Assembly: GCF_943192995.1 (NCBI RefSeq)
Contig: NZ_CALPCP010000007.1
Coordinates: forward strand, 87,095 to 151,094
Length of the DNA stretch: 64,000 nt
Direction of reading: 5' to 3'
Source: Flintibacter muris
Lineage (GTDB): Bacteria > Bacillota > Clostridia > Oscillospirales > Oscillospiraceae
Shown here: one piece after another, positions 25,905 through 34,013 of the stretch
How the letters are laid out: each line of letters starts with the position of its first letter
Position numbering within the stretch: the stretch's first letter is position 1
Program-made: the position numbers and the translations under genes
Notes under the pieces: model-generated
What the model was told of the DNA's origin: nothing
Databases searched by the model: none
What the model saw: the letters and a program-made list of their open reading frames with translations, nothing else

Positions 25905-26957
25905 ATGATCAGAGACGGCAAGAAGACAGGGGGAGGCAGGCGCCAGATTGTAAGCGCGGCGCTACTTTTAACGGTGGCGCTGTTTTTTCTTCCCGCCCTG
26001 GTGGTCTGGGGAGAGCCGGTCTACCAGCGCTCAGAGGTGGGCGACCTGCCCGGCGGGGAGAGCGCGCTGCCCATTAACCGCACACCTTCTGTCATGACCA
26101 CCGGCACACGGGACAAGGGCCGGGCGGTACGCCTCCAGACCAAGGAGGGGGAGGTGGTGGAGCTGACCATGGAGGAGTATCTGTGGGGGGTGGTGGCGGC
26201 GGAGATGCCCGCCTCCTTTGAGGAGGAGGCCCTCAAGGCCCAGGCCTGCGCCGCCCGGACCTACACGGTCATCCGCCAAAACAGCGGTTCAGAAAAGCAC
26301 CCGGACGCCGACATCTGCGGCGACAGCACCTGCTGTCAGGCCTACATAGAGCGCTCCGCGGCGGAGGCCCGCTGGGGCCTTAACGCCGGGGAGTACGGGG
26401 AAAAAATCGACCGGGCGGTGGCCGCCACCGACGGCCTGGGCATACTTTATGAGGGAAAGCCTATCCAGGCTTTGTTTTTCTCCTCCGCCGCCGGAAAGAC
26501 GGTGGACGCAGTGGAGGTATGGGGCAACTCGGTGGACTATTTGAAGAGTGTGGACAGCCCCGAGGGGGACGAGGTGCCCAACTACCGCACCCAGGTGGTC
26601 CTGGGGGCGGAGGAGGTGAGGTCCCTCACCCTGAACGCCTACCCGGGGGCGGACCTGTCCGGGGACCCGTCGGGCTGGTTTGGGGAGGCCAGCCGCAACG
26701 ATGGGGGCGGGGTCATCTCCATCCTGCTGGGGGGCGTCACCCTCACCGGGGGACAGGCGCGGTCCCTGTTCTCCCTGCGGTCGGCCACCTTCACCGTGAC
26801 CTGGGATGGGGCGCAGTTTACCTTTGATGTCACCGGCTACGGCCACGGAGTGGGCATGAGCCAGTACGGGGCCAACGCCATGGCCAAAAGCGGAAGCTCC
26901 TTTGAGGATATCCTCACCTGGTATTATACCGGGGCCCAGGTGGGGGAGCTGTGGTGA
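25905..26957 (+). CDS. spoIID: Stage II sporulation protein D (peptidoglycan lytic transglycosylase)
   Basis: A 350-residue SpoIID/LytB-family protein with an N-terminal membrane anchor (about residues 14-36) and an outer catalytic domain. Diagnostic segments are LTMEEYLWGVVAAEMPASF (catalytic Glu region), LKAQACAARTYTV, a CGDSTCCQAY loop, ALFFSSAAGKT and GYGHGVGMSQYGANAMA near the end. In engulfment it degrades septal peptidoglycan with SpoIIP and SpoIIM. ATG 25905 has GGAGG 8 nt upstream. It is convergent with the BrkB-type gene, only 4 bp away. Confidence 0.92.
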   Translation: MIRDGKKTGGGRRQIVSAALLLTVALFFLPALVVWGEPVYQRSEVGDLPGGESALPINRTPSVMTTGTRDKGRAVRLQTKEGEVVELTMEEYLWGVVAAEMPASFEEEALKAQACAARTYTVIRQNSGSEKHPDADICGDSTCCQAYIERSAAEARWGLNAGEYGEKIDRAVAATDGLGILYEGKPIQALFFSSAAGKTVDAVEVWGNSVDYLKSVDSPEGDEVPNYRTQVVLGAEEVRSLTLNAYPGADLSGDPSGWFGEASRNDGGGVISILLGGVTLTGGQARSLFSLRSATFTVTWDGAQFTFDVTGYGHGVGMSQYGANAMAKSGSSFEDILTWYYTGAQVGELW

Positions 26958-26961
26958 GGGG

Positions 26962-27813
26962 CTATTTCAGGCGGTTTTCCAGCACCCGGCCCACCACCGC
27001 CCCCAGCAGCAGCAGATTTCCGCACAGATAGAGCCACACCAGCAGAATAATCAGCGAGGCCAGGGAGCCGTAGACCAGGGCGTAGCGGGAGGACATCCCG
27101 ATAAACCAGGAGAACACCACCGAAGCTGCTGAGATAGCCAGCGCGGCCAGCAGGGAGGACAGCATTACCACAGGCAGACGCATGGTCCCCCGGGGCGTCC
27201 CCACCCGGTAGACAATGAGCACCAGCAGCAGTACAAAGCAGAACAGCAGCAGATAGCGCACCCACTGCCACAGCCCGGACAGATCAGCCAGGGGAATCAG
27301 CTCGGTGATGTAGGGGGGCAGATGGTCCTCCAACAGACGGAAAAACCATTCGCCGGTAAAGATGACTACCACAGACAGGTAGATGGTAAGCAGAAACAGC
27401 ACCGACAGCGCCACACTGAGCGCTACCCGCCCCAAGGGGTGGGCGTCCGCCCGGCCGTGGAGCTCGTCCATAGCGGCCAGCAGGGTGCGCAGTCCCGCTG
27501 AGGCGGAGATGAGAATGGTAATCAGGCTGGCCAGCAGCAGGGCAGAGGACTGGCTGTCCGTTACATAGCGCAGGTAGTCCCCCATAACCGCCAGCGCGCC
27601 GGCGGGCAGAATCTGGTCCAGGGAGCGAAGCAGCTCCTCCAGGTCCAGGTGGAACAGGCCGATAAAGTAGTTGACACATACCAGCAGGGGGAACAGGGTG
27701 AGAATCAAAAAGTAGGACAGCGCTGCCGCCGACCGGGAGGCCCCAACCTTCATAAAGAGCGCCGCCGCCTCCACCACAAAGGATACAGGAGGCAGAGATA
27801 AAATTTTTTTCAT
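26962..27813 (-). CDS. YihY/BrkB-family membrane protein
   Basis: A 283-residue polytopic protein with six predicted helices (about 15-35, 75-95, 125-150, 165-190, 200-225, 230-260). The family pattern is visible in RSAAALSYFLILTLFPLLVC and the late YGSLASLIILLVWLYLCGNL. The old label ribonuclease BN is wrong for this family; transport of small molecules is suspected but unproven. ATG 27813 has AAAGGAGG 9 nt upstream; an upstream in-frame extension to 27891 is rejected. Confidence 0.88.
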   Translation of the reverse strand: MKKILSLPPVSFVVEAAALFMKVGASRSAAALSYFLILTLFPLLVCVNYFIGLFHLDLEELLRSLDQILPAGALAVMGDYLRYVTDSQSSALLLASLITILISASAGLRTLLAAMDELHGRADAHPLGRVALSVALSVLFLLTIYLSVVVIFTGEWFFRLLEDHLPPYITELIPLADLSGLWQWVRYLLLFCFVLLLVLIVYRVGTPRGTMRLPVVMLSSLLAALAISAASVVFSWFIGMSSRYALVYGSLASLIILLVWLYLCGNLLLLGAVVGRVLENRLK

Positions 27814-27912
27814 AGGCAGCCGCCTCCTTTCACGCTCAAAAGGCCCCATAACCAGCCTTGCGCTTTTTCGGGTGTGTTGACTATACCACACATTGCCGTA
27901 AAAACAAATACG

Positions 27913-27940
27913 AAAAAAGCCGTCTGTTTATCAGACGGCT
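27913..27940 (-). terminator. Intrinsic terminator of rpsT
   Basis: AGCCGTCTG / CAGACGGCT stem followed on the minus strand by TTTTTT. Confidence 0.9.
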
Positions 27941-27956
27941 TTCCCTTTGCCCGTAC

Positions 27957-28220
27957 TCAAGCCAGCTTGCTCAGCTTGATGGTCATCTTGCTCTTCTTGT
28001 TGGCGGCATTGTTGCGGTGCAGCAGACCCTTGGCAGCGGCCTGATCGACAGCCTTGACGGCCACCTTGTAAGCGATATCGGCCTCGCTGCGGTTGCCTTC
28101 CGCCACCGCGGCCTCAAACTTCTTGATGTCGGTCTTCAGCGCGGATCTCGCGGCCTTGTTCTGCGCGGCCTTGGCCTGAGACACCAGAACGCGCTTCTTA
28201 GCAGACTTAATATTCGGCAA
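27957..28220 (-). CDS. rpsT: 30S ribosomal protein S20
   Basis: An 87-residue basic ribosomal protein that binds 16S rRNA. It reads PNIKSAKKRVLVSQAKAAQN at the start and LLHRNNAANKKSKMTIKLSK near the end, the family hallmarks. The start should be TTG 28220: AGGAGG lies 8 nt upstream, and the product then begins MPNIKSAKKR as in other S20 proteins. The GTG at 28229 would overlap its own Shine-Dalgarno sequence. Confidence 0.95.
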   Translation of the reverse strand: MPNIKSAKKRVLVSQAKAAQNKAARSALKTDIKKFEAAVAEGNRSEADIAYKVAVKAVDQAAAKGLLHRNNAANKKSKMTIKLSKLA

Positions 28221-28282
28221 ACCAAACACCTCCTCCGATTTTCATCATTAAATTAGGTGATAATACACCCACGCAGATTTGT

Positions 28283-28311
28283 ATTGTAGCACTCTTCTTA
28301 AAAAAAATCAA
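28283..28311 (-). promoter_or_regulatory. Sigma-A promoter of rpsT
   Basis: Minus strand: TTGATT, 17-bp spacer, TACAAT with an extended TGC before the -10 element. Confidence 0.75.
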
Positions 28312-28419
28312 CAGTTTTTTTCAAAAAAATCCTGTCCGCCGGATAGTTTTTCAAAAGAGGCAAAAACTAGGGCGGCAAAGAAAATAATTCCACAACATAT
28401 TGCATAAGGGGGAAGAACC

Positions 28420-29310
28420 ATGCGCATGCGTCGGACAGACTTGGCTATGGAGGCCAGGGAGCTTTGGCAGGAACAGGCCGGAGCGGTTACCGCCCTGCCC
28501 GGAGTGGAGGCCTGGGACGGCCTGCGGGAGGGCATCCCGGTGAACACCGTCCGGGTGCTGGACGAGCGGGGAGAGCGGGCCCTGGGAAAGCCCCGGGGGA
28601 ACTACGTCACCCTCACCCTGGAAGGGTTGGCCAGCCGGGAGGAGGGAATTTTTCAGCACTGTGTCCAGGCCGTGGCGGAGGAGATATCCGCGCTGATTCA
28701 GGACATTCCCGGGGACGCTCTGGTGCTGGTGGCCGGCCTGGGCAACCGGGCTATCACTCCTGACGCTATCGGTCCAAAAGTCCACCAGAACACTCTGGTC
28801 ACCCGCCATCTGGTGCGGCAAATGCCCGAACACTTCGGCGCGCTGCGTCCGGTGGCCTCGGTGGCGGCGGAGGTGATGGGGACCACCGGGGTAGAGAGCG
28901 GCGAGCTGGTGCGGGCGGTGTGTGAAAAAATCCGGCCCGCCTGTGTGGTGGCGGTGGACGCGCTGGCCTCCCGCTCTCTGAAACGGCTGTGCAGAACGGT
29001 CCAGATCGCGGATACGGGCATCACCCCCGGCTCCGGAGTGGGCAACCACCGTCTGGGCCTGACCCGGGACACCCTGGGGGCGCCCGTTGTCGCCGTGGGG
29101 GTGCCCACCGTGGTGGACGGGGCCACCCTGGCCGCTGACCTGCTGGGGACGGAGGAGCTGCCCGACCTGGGCGAGGGGAGGGATATGCTGGTCACCCCCA
29201 AGGACATTGACAGCCAGGTCAATGATATGGCCAAGGTAATCGGCTACGGTATCAGCATGGCCCTCCAGCCAGGAATGTCGGTGGAGGAGCTGGAGCTCCT
29301 TTTGAGCTAG
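28420..29310 (+). CDS. gpr: Germination protease GPR
   Basis: A 296-residue endopeptidase that degrades small acid-soluble spore proteins at germination. It begins RRTDLAMEARELW (family: RTDLA-E) and contains VAGLGNRAITPDAIGPKV, FGALRPVASVAAEVMGTTGV, VVAVDALASRS, DTGITPGSGVGNHR and MLVTPKDIDSQV, all diagnostic. A CATATTG at 28396-28402 could be the -10 of a forespore sigma-F/G promoter, but the -35 is poor. It lies between rpsT and lepA, as in many Firmicutes; the usual spoIIP neighbour is absent here. Confidence 0.95.
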   Translation: MRMRRTDLAMEARELWQEQAGAVTALPGVEAWDGLREGIPVNTVRVLDERGERALGKPRGNYVTLTLEGLASREEGIFQHCVQAVAEEISALIQDIPGDALVLVAGLGNRAITPDAIGPKVHQNTLVTRHLVRQMPEHFGALRPVASVAAEVMGTTGVESGELVRAVCEKIRPACVVAVDALASRSLKRLCRTVQIADTGITPGSGVGNHRLGLTRDTLGAPVVAVGVPTVVDGATLAADLLGTEELPDLGEGRDMLVTPKDIDSQVNDMAKVIGYGISMALQPGMSVEELELLLS

Positions 29311-29323
29311 GGAGTGCTTGTAT

Positions 29324-29364
29324 AAGGCGGCCTCATTTGTGGAAGTGAGGCCGCCTTATTTTAT
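29324..29364. terminator. Bidirectional terminator between gpr and lepA
   Basis: AAGGCGGCCTCA / TGAGGCCGCCTT stem followed by ATTTTATTCC on the plus strand. It overlaps the last bases of lepA. Confidence 0.8.
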
Positions 29365-31169
29365 TCCTCATCCAATTTCAAAACCGCCATAAAGGCCTCG
29401 GTGGGCAGCTGGACGGTGCCCAGGGTGCGCATCTTCTTTTTGCCCTCCTTCTGCTTCTCCAGCAGTTTCTTCTTTCTGGTGATGTCGCCGCCGTAGCACT
29501 TGGCCAGCACGTCCTTGCGCATGGCCTTTACCGTCTCACGGGCGATAATCTTGCCGCCAATGGCCGCCTGGACGGGCACCTCAAAGAGCTGGCGGGGGAT
29601 ATTCTCCTTCAGCTTTTCGCAGATGCGCCGGGCCCGGCCGTAGGCCTTCTCCCGGTGGACAATAAAGCTTAGGGCGTCCACCTGGTCACCGTTGAGGAGC
29701 AGGTCCACCTTCACCAGGTCGCTTTTCTCATAGCCCTCCAGCTCGTAGTCCAGGGAGGCGTACCCCTTGGTGCGGGCCTTGAGGGCGTCGAAAAAGTCGT
29801 AGATGATTTCCCCAATGGGCATAGAGTAGTGCAGCTCCACCAGGTTGGTGTCCAAGTACTGCATGTCCTTGAAAATGCCCCGGCGGTCCTGACACATGGG
29901 CATGATGTTGCCCACATAGTCGGGGGGGGAGATGATAGACACCTTGGCGTAGGGCTCCCGGCCCTCGGATATGGCCCCTGGGTCGGGGTAGTTGTGGGGG
30001 TTGTCCACTCGGACTACAGTACCATCGGTTTTAGTGACCTCATATATAACAGAGGGTAAAGTGGTTACCAGGTCCAGGTCGAACTCCCGCTCCAGCCGCT
30101 CCTGGATAATCTCCATATGGAGCATCCCCAAAAAGCCGCACCGGAAGCCGAAGCCCAGGGCCACGGAGGACTCCGGCTCGAAGGACAGGGAGGCGTCGTT
30201 GAGCTGGAGCTTTTCCAGGGCGTCCCGCAGGTCGGGGTACTTGGAGCCGTCCTCGGTGTAGATGCCGCAGTAGACCATGGCCTGGGCGGGGCGATAGCCG
30301 GGCAGGGCTTCCGCCGCCGGATTGTCCCCGCCGGTGATGGTGTCGCCCACGCTGGTATCCTTCACGTTCTTAATGGAGGCGGTGAACCAGCCCACCTCTC
30401 CGGCGGTCAGCTCAGGGGCGGACTCCATCCCCAGGGGCTTGAGATAGCCGCAGTCCAGTACCTGATAGCTGGCCCCAGAGGCCATCATCTTCACGTTCAT
30501 CCCCTTTTTCAGGGTGCCCTCCATAATGCGGAAGTAGACGATTACCCCTACATAGGGGTCGTACTGGCTGTCAAAAATCAGGGCCTTCAGAGGGGCGGAG
30601 GGGTCCCCTTCCGGGGCGGGGATGTTTTGGACAATATCCTCCAGCACGGCGGAGATATTGACCCCCTGCTTGGCGGAAATCTCCGGGGCGTCCAGGGCGG
30701 GAAGGGCCAGGACGTTTTCAATCTCCTCCTTCACCCTGGCCGGATCGGCGGCGGGGAGGTCGATCTTGTTCACCACCGGAAGAATCTCCAGGTCGTGCTC
30801 CATGGCCAGGTAGGTGTTGGCCAGGGTCTGGGCCTCAATGCCCTGGGAGGCGTCCACAATGAGCACCGCCCCCTCGCAGGCCGCCAGGCTCCGGGAGACC
30901 TCATAGTTAAAGTCCACATGCCCCGGCGTGTCAATGAGGTTCAGGTGGTAGATTTCCCCGTCCTCCGCCTGATAGTCCAGCCGGACGGCCCGGGCCTTGA
31001 TGGTAATACCCCGCTCACGCTCCAGGTCCATGTTGTCCAGCAGCTGGCTCTCCATCTGCCGCTGCTCCACCGCCCCGCAGATTTCAATCAGCCGGTCAGA
31101 CAGGGTAGACTTGCCGTGGTCGATGTGGGCAATGATAGAAAAATTTCTGATTTTACTTTGGTCGGTCAT
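29361..31169 (-). CDS. lepA: Elongation factor 4 (LepA)
   Basis: A 602-residue translational GTPase. The G domain shows G1 [10 protein letters not shown]2 with RGITI, G3 DTPGHVDF, G4 NKID, followed by domain 2, EF-G-like domains and the LepA-specific C-terminus ([20 protein letters not shown] and [14 protein letters not shown]). It remodels stalled ribosomes. The start is ATG 31169 ([19 protein letters not shown]) with AAGGAGG upstream; an in-frame extension to 31250 passes into a palindromic repeat and is rejected. Confidence 0.96.
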   Translation of the reverse strand: MTDQSKIRNFSIIAHIDHGKSTLSDRLIEICGAVEQRQMESQLLDNMDLERERGITIKARAVRLDYQAEDGEIYHLNLIDTPGHVDFNYEVSRSLAACEGAVLIVDASQGIEAQTLANTYLAMEHDLEILPVVNKIDLPAADPARVKEEIENVLALPALDAPEISAKQGVNISAVLEDIVQNIPAPEGDPSAPLKALIFDSQYDPYVGVIVYFRIMEGTLKKGMNVKMMASGASYQVLDCGYLKPLGMESAPELTAGEVGWFTASIKNVKDTSVGDTITGGDNPAAEALPGYRPAQAMVYCGIYTEDGSKYPDLRDALEKLQLNDASLSFEPESSVALGFGFRCGFLGMLHMEIIQERLEREFDLDLVTTLPSVIYEVTKTDGTVVRVDNPHNYPDPGAISEGREPYAKVSIISPPDYVGNIMPMCQDRRGIFKDMQYLDTNLVELHYSMPIGEIIYDFFDALKARTKGYASLDYELEGYEKSDLVKVDLLLNGDQVDALSFIVHREKAYGRARRICEKLKENIPRQLFEVPVQAAIGGKIIARETVKAMRKDVLAKCYGGDITRKKKLLEKQKEGKKKMRTLGTVQLPTEAFMAVLKLDEE

Positions 31170-31203
31170 AGATATATGTCCTCCTTGAGGTATGGGAATA
31201 AAA

Positions 31204-31288
31204 GGCTCCCTCTTTGAGGGAGTGTAACGTTGACGGACTCCCTCCGTCACGGCTGCGCCGTGCCACCTCCCTCAGAGAGGGAGGCTTT
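31204..31288. repeat. Interspersed palindromic repeat, family B copy 1
   Basis: GGCTCCCTCTTTGAGGGAG, then GACTCCCTCCGTCACGGCTG and CGCCGTGCCACCTCCCTCAG, ending AGAGGGAGGCTTTT: nested hairpins. Relatives lie near 37.6, 43.35, 43.43 and 47.35 kb. Confidence 0.8.
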
Positions 31289-31306
31289 TCGCCTGCGAAC
31301 AGGGGT

Positions 31307-32048
31307 CTAACGGTAGTCGCTGATCTTCGCGCTCTCCTCCGGGGAAAACAGGTACTCGGTTTGGTACCGCGCCCGCAGCTCGGAGAGAGGCGTGCCCTCC
31401 AGGGCGGCGCGCATATCCTGCTGGAGCAGGGCGATCACCCGGCAGAAGGTGGGGGTGCTGTATATTTCTTTTTGCCGGCGGCCCAGCTCAGAGGGGTAGT
31501 AGCCACCAGTTGGATTACTATAGACCGGTTCAAAAAAGTCGATCATGGTATCCCCGATGTCCCCATCAATCACGCCCTCCACAGCGTCCCAGGTGATATG
31601 CTCAGAGACAGCATCCTCCAGCGCGGTGCACAGGTAGGAGAGGAACACGTTGTAGGACAAAGTTTTCCAGGGGGTAAAATATTTTATTGGAAAAGGCATC
31701 GCTCTCCGGATCCTCATTCAGCCCGCCGTCGTCCCCGGTCAGAATTTCCAGGGCGGAGTCGGAAAAGCTCTGCTGGAATCGGGCAAACTCATCTTTGCCG
31801 CATTTCCCCTCCAGAAAGTCCCACAGAAGGTCTGTGGCGATCCCCAAAATCTCCGGGGCTGGCTCCTTGGGGGCCATATGCTGGTAGGAATTCCACCAGC
31901 GGGTGAAGATCAGCGCGTGGGCCAGAATTTGAACCGAAACGGGCTGTTTCTGAAAAGACTCCGCCATGTTGTCCCGCAAATCATGCATAAATTTCACTTT
32001 TTCCTCCCCGCTCAGGGCAGGAAAATCAACCTCATAGACAGGTTTCAC
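31307..32048 (-). pseudogene. Hypothetical protein split by one frameshift
   Basis: Two overlapping minus-strand frames belong together. The upstream part (start 32048) reads from MKPVYEVDFPALSGEEKVKF to ESDAFSNKIF. The downstream part continues TPWKTLSYNVFLSYLCTALE to the stop at 31307. The switch lies near 31665-31685, around AAAATATTTTACCCCC, so a one-base change in a T or C run is likely. The joined product would be about 245 residues, helical and soluble, and might be a contact-system immunity protein, though I recognise no domain. It lies 13 bp downstream of the XRE regulator and is probably co-transcribed. Confidence 0.65.
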
Positions 32049-32061
32049 CGTACAGCCCCCC

Positions 32062-32778
32062 TTATTTCTTCTCCTGCTTTGCCTTCCGCCCCGCGCTGAG
32101 GGCGGTGACTCGCTCGCCGGTGTTGTGGACCACCTGAAGAACAGACTGGTAAAGCACGGGATAGTCCCTGGCCAGGGCGTCGTTGGTCATCTCAGGCCAG
32201 GGGCCCTTGGCCTTGATGTGGGCGGCCAGGGCGTCGGCCAGCTCGGCCTCGCAGCATTTCATGTCAGCCTCATGAAGGCCGGCCTGGAAGTGGCGGGGCG
32301 GGACGGAGAAAAAGTCCGGGTTGTTGTCCGGGTTGGCGTCGTAGAGCTTGCGGTACATGGTATACACAGCTGTGGACAGGTAGTTGGCGGCGGCCTGCAC
32401 GGCCTCCCGGCTGCCTGTTTTGCCCAGCAGGCCGAAGAGCACGCCAATGGAGTTTACCAGCAGCTTTTTGCTCAGCAGGGCCAGCACGCCCCCTTTAATG
32501 GAGTTGTTTTTCTCGTCGCTGATGTCGTACAGCTCCTCGGGGGTGATAGTGGTGCCGTCCCGGGTGAGGGTGCGGCCCAGAAGAAAGTCGGCGGACACAT
32601 TATAGTAGTCGCAGGCCTTTACCACAAAGACCAGGCCGGGCTCCCGGGCGCCGTTCTCGTAGTGGCTGAGCAGGGCTTGGGAGATGCCCAGAGCCTCGGC
32701 GGCGGTGCGCTGGCTGACCCCCTTCTCCTGGCGCAGAAGGGACAGGGTACGGGGAAATTCCGGATTATCTAGCTTCAT
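32062..32778 (-). CDS. XRE-family transcriptional regulator
   Basis: A 238-residue regulator. The helix-turn-helix occupies residues about 8-62 (LRQEKGVSQRTAAEALGISQ then LLSHYENGAREPGL). The remaining roughly 175 residues are helical, contain LLSKKLLVNSIGVLFGLLGK, and look like a sensing or oligomerisation domain. ATG 32778 follows GGTGGAG; an extension to 32811 runs into the promoter region. A 13-bp perfect palindrome (GGTATAGTATACC) 36 bp upstream is a likely autoregulatory operator. Confidence 0.85.
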   Translation of the reverse strand: MKLDNPEFPRTLSLLRQEKGVSQRTAAEALGISQALLSHYENGAREPGLVFVVKACDYYNVSADFLLGRTLTRDGTTITPEELYDISDEKNNSIKGGVLALLSKKLLVNSIGVLFGLLGKTGSREAVQAAANYLSTAVYTMYRKLYDANPDNNPDFFSVPPRHFQAGLHEADMKCCEAELADALAAHIKAKGPWPEMTNDALARDYPVLYQSVLQVVHNTGERVTALSAGRKAKQEKK

Positions 32779-32813
32779 ATCTCTCCACCTCAAACACATG
32801 GTAATATACACTT

Positions 32814-32826
32814 GGTATAGTATACC
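32814..32826. promoter_or_regulatory. Palindromic operator candidate GGTATAGTATACC
   Basis: Perfect 13-bp dyad with a minus-strand TATACT inside it, upstream of the XRE gene. The regulator bound here would mask the -10 element. Confidence 0.5.
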
Positions 32827-32912
32827 TGAACCATAACGGCGCGTAAAGAGGAATTTTTAAAAAATCTTTGGAATTTTTCATGGTCCCAAAGCAGAAAACT
32901 ATGATACGGCTC

Positions 32913-32941
32913 TTGCATTTTTTGCCGGGAAATGCTACCAT
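32913..32941 (+). promoter_or_regulatory. Sigma-A promoter of pta
   Basis: TTGCAT, 17-bp spacer, TACCAT with an extended TGC. Confidence 0.55.
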
Positions 32942-32997
32942 GATACTCGAGAGTCCTGGTGAGAAACACCAATTTTGATTTGGAGGAATGATACAAT

Positions 32998-33972
32998 ATG
33001 TTTGGCAAGCTCATTGATATCCTGAAGAAGAATCCCAAGAAGATTGTCTTCACCGAGGGCACCGACCCCCGCATTCTGGAGGCCTCCGCCCGCCTGCTGT
33101 CCGGTACCTTCCTTACCCCCGTCCTGATCGGCAATGAGGCTGAGATCCGCGCCGCTGCCGAGGATGCCGGCTTTAACATCCGGGGCGCCGAGATTTACGA
33201 TCCCGAGACCTATGACCAGATGGACGCTATGGTGGAGAAGATGGTGGAGCTGCGCAAGGGCAAAATGACGGCCGACGAGTGCCGGGCCACCCTGCGCAAG
33301 GGCAATTACTTTGGCACCATGCTGGTGGCCATGGGTATCGCCGACTCCCTGCTGGGCGGCGCCACCTACTCCACCGCCGACACCGTCCGTCCCGCCCTCC
33401 AGCTGGTAAAGACCAAGCCGGGCAACAAGATTGTCTCCTCCTGCTTCATTCTGGTACGCCCCTACGCCACCGGCGGCAACATGGTGCTGGCCATGGCCGA
33501 CTGCGCCATCAATATCGACCCCACCGAGGACGAGCTGGTGGAGATCGCTTCCGAGACGGTAAAGTGCGCCCAGATCTTCGGCGTGGACCCCAAGGTGGCC
33601 TTCCTCAGCTACTCCACCTTTGGCTCCGGCAAGGGCCCCGCTGTGGATAAGATGCGCAATGCCGCCGAGAAGGCCAAGGCGGCCATGCCCGAGGTGCCCA
33701 TCGAGGGCGAGCTCCAGTTCGACGCCGCCGTCTCCCCTCGTGTGGCCGAGACCAAATGCCCCGAGTCCGCAGTGGCCGGCTATGCCAACACCTTCATCTT
33801 CCCCGACATCAGCGCCGGCAATATCGGCTACAAGATCGCCCAGCGCCTGGGCTCCTTCGAGGCCTACGGCCCCATCCTGCTGGGCCTGAATGCCCCCATC
33901 AACGACCTCAGCCGCGGCTGCAACGCCCAGGAGGTCTATTCCATGGCCATTATCACCGCCGCCCTGGCTTAA
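32998..33972 (+). CDS. pta: Phosphate acetyltransferase
   Basis: A 324-residue Pta of the short, single-domain type. It makes acetyl phosphate from acetyl-CoA, feeding ATP formation through acetate kinase (ackA is not in the window). Motifs include IVFTEGTDPRILEA, GGATYSTADTVRPALQLVKT, SSCFILVR, SYSTFGSGKGP, EGELQFDAAVSPRVAE and PDISAGNIGYKI. Codon use is strongly biased to C-ending codons, as expected for high expression. GGAGGAATGATACAAT precedes ATG 32998. Confidence 0.95.
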   Translation: MFGKLIDILKKNPKKIVFTEGTDPRILEASARLLSGTFLTPVLIGNEAEIRAAAEDAGFNIRGAEIYDPETYDQMDAMVEKMVELRKGKMTADECRATLRKGNYFGTMLVAMGIADSLLGGATYSTADTVRPALQLVKTKPGNKIVSSCFILVRPYATGGNMVLAMADCAINIDPTEDELVEIASETVKCAQIFGVDPKVAFLSYSTFGSGKGPAVDKMRNAAEKAKAAMPEVPIEGELQFDAAVSPRVAETKCPESAVAGYANTFIFPDISAGNIGYKIAQRLGSFEAYGPILLGLNAPINDLSRGCNAQEVYSMAIITAALA

Positions 33973-33984
33973 CGTCCTGTAATA

Positions 33985-34012
33985 AACCCTCCGGCTATGC
34001 CGGAGGGTTTTT
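33985..34012 (+). terminator. Intrinsic terminator of pta
   Basis: AACCCTCCGG / CCGGAGGGTT stem followed by TTTTTGCTATTTT; it also sits at the end of convergent mnmE. Confidence 0.9.
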
Positions 34013-34013
34013 G

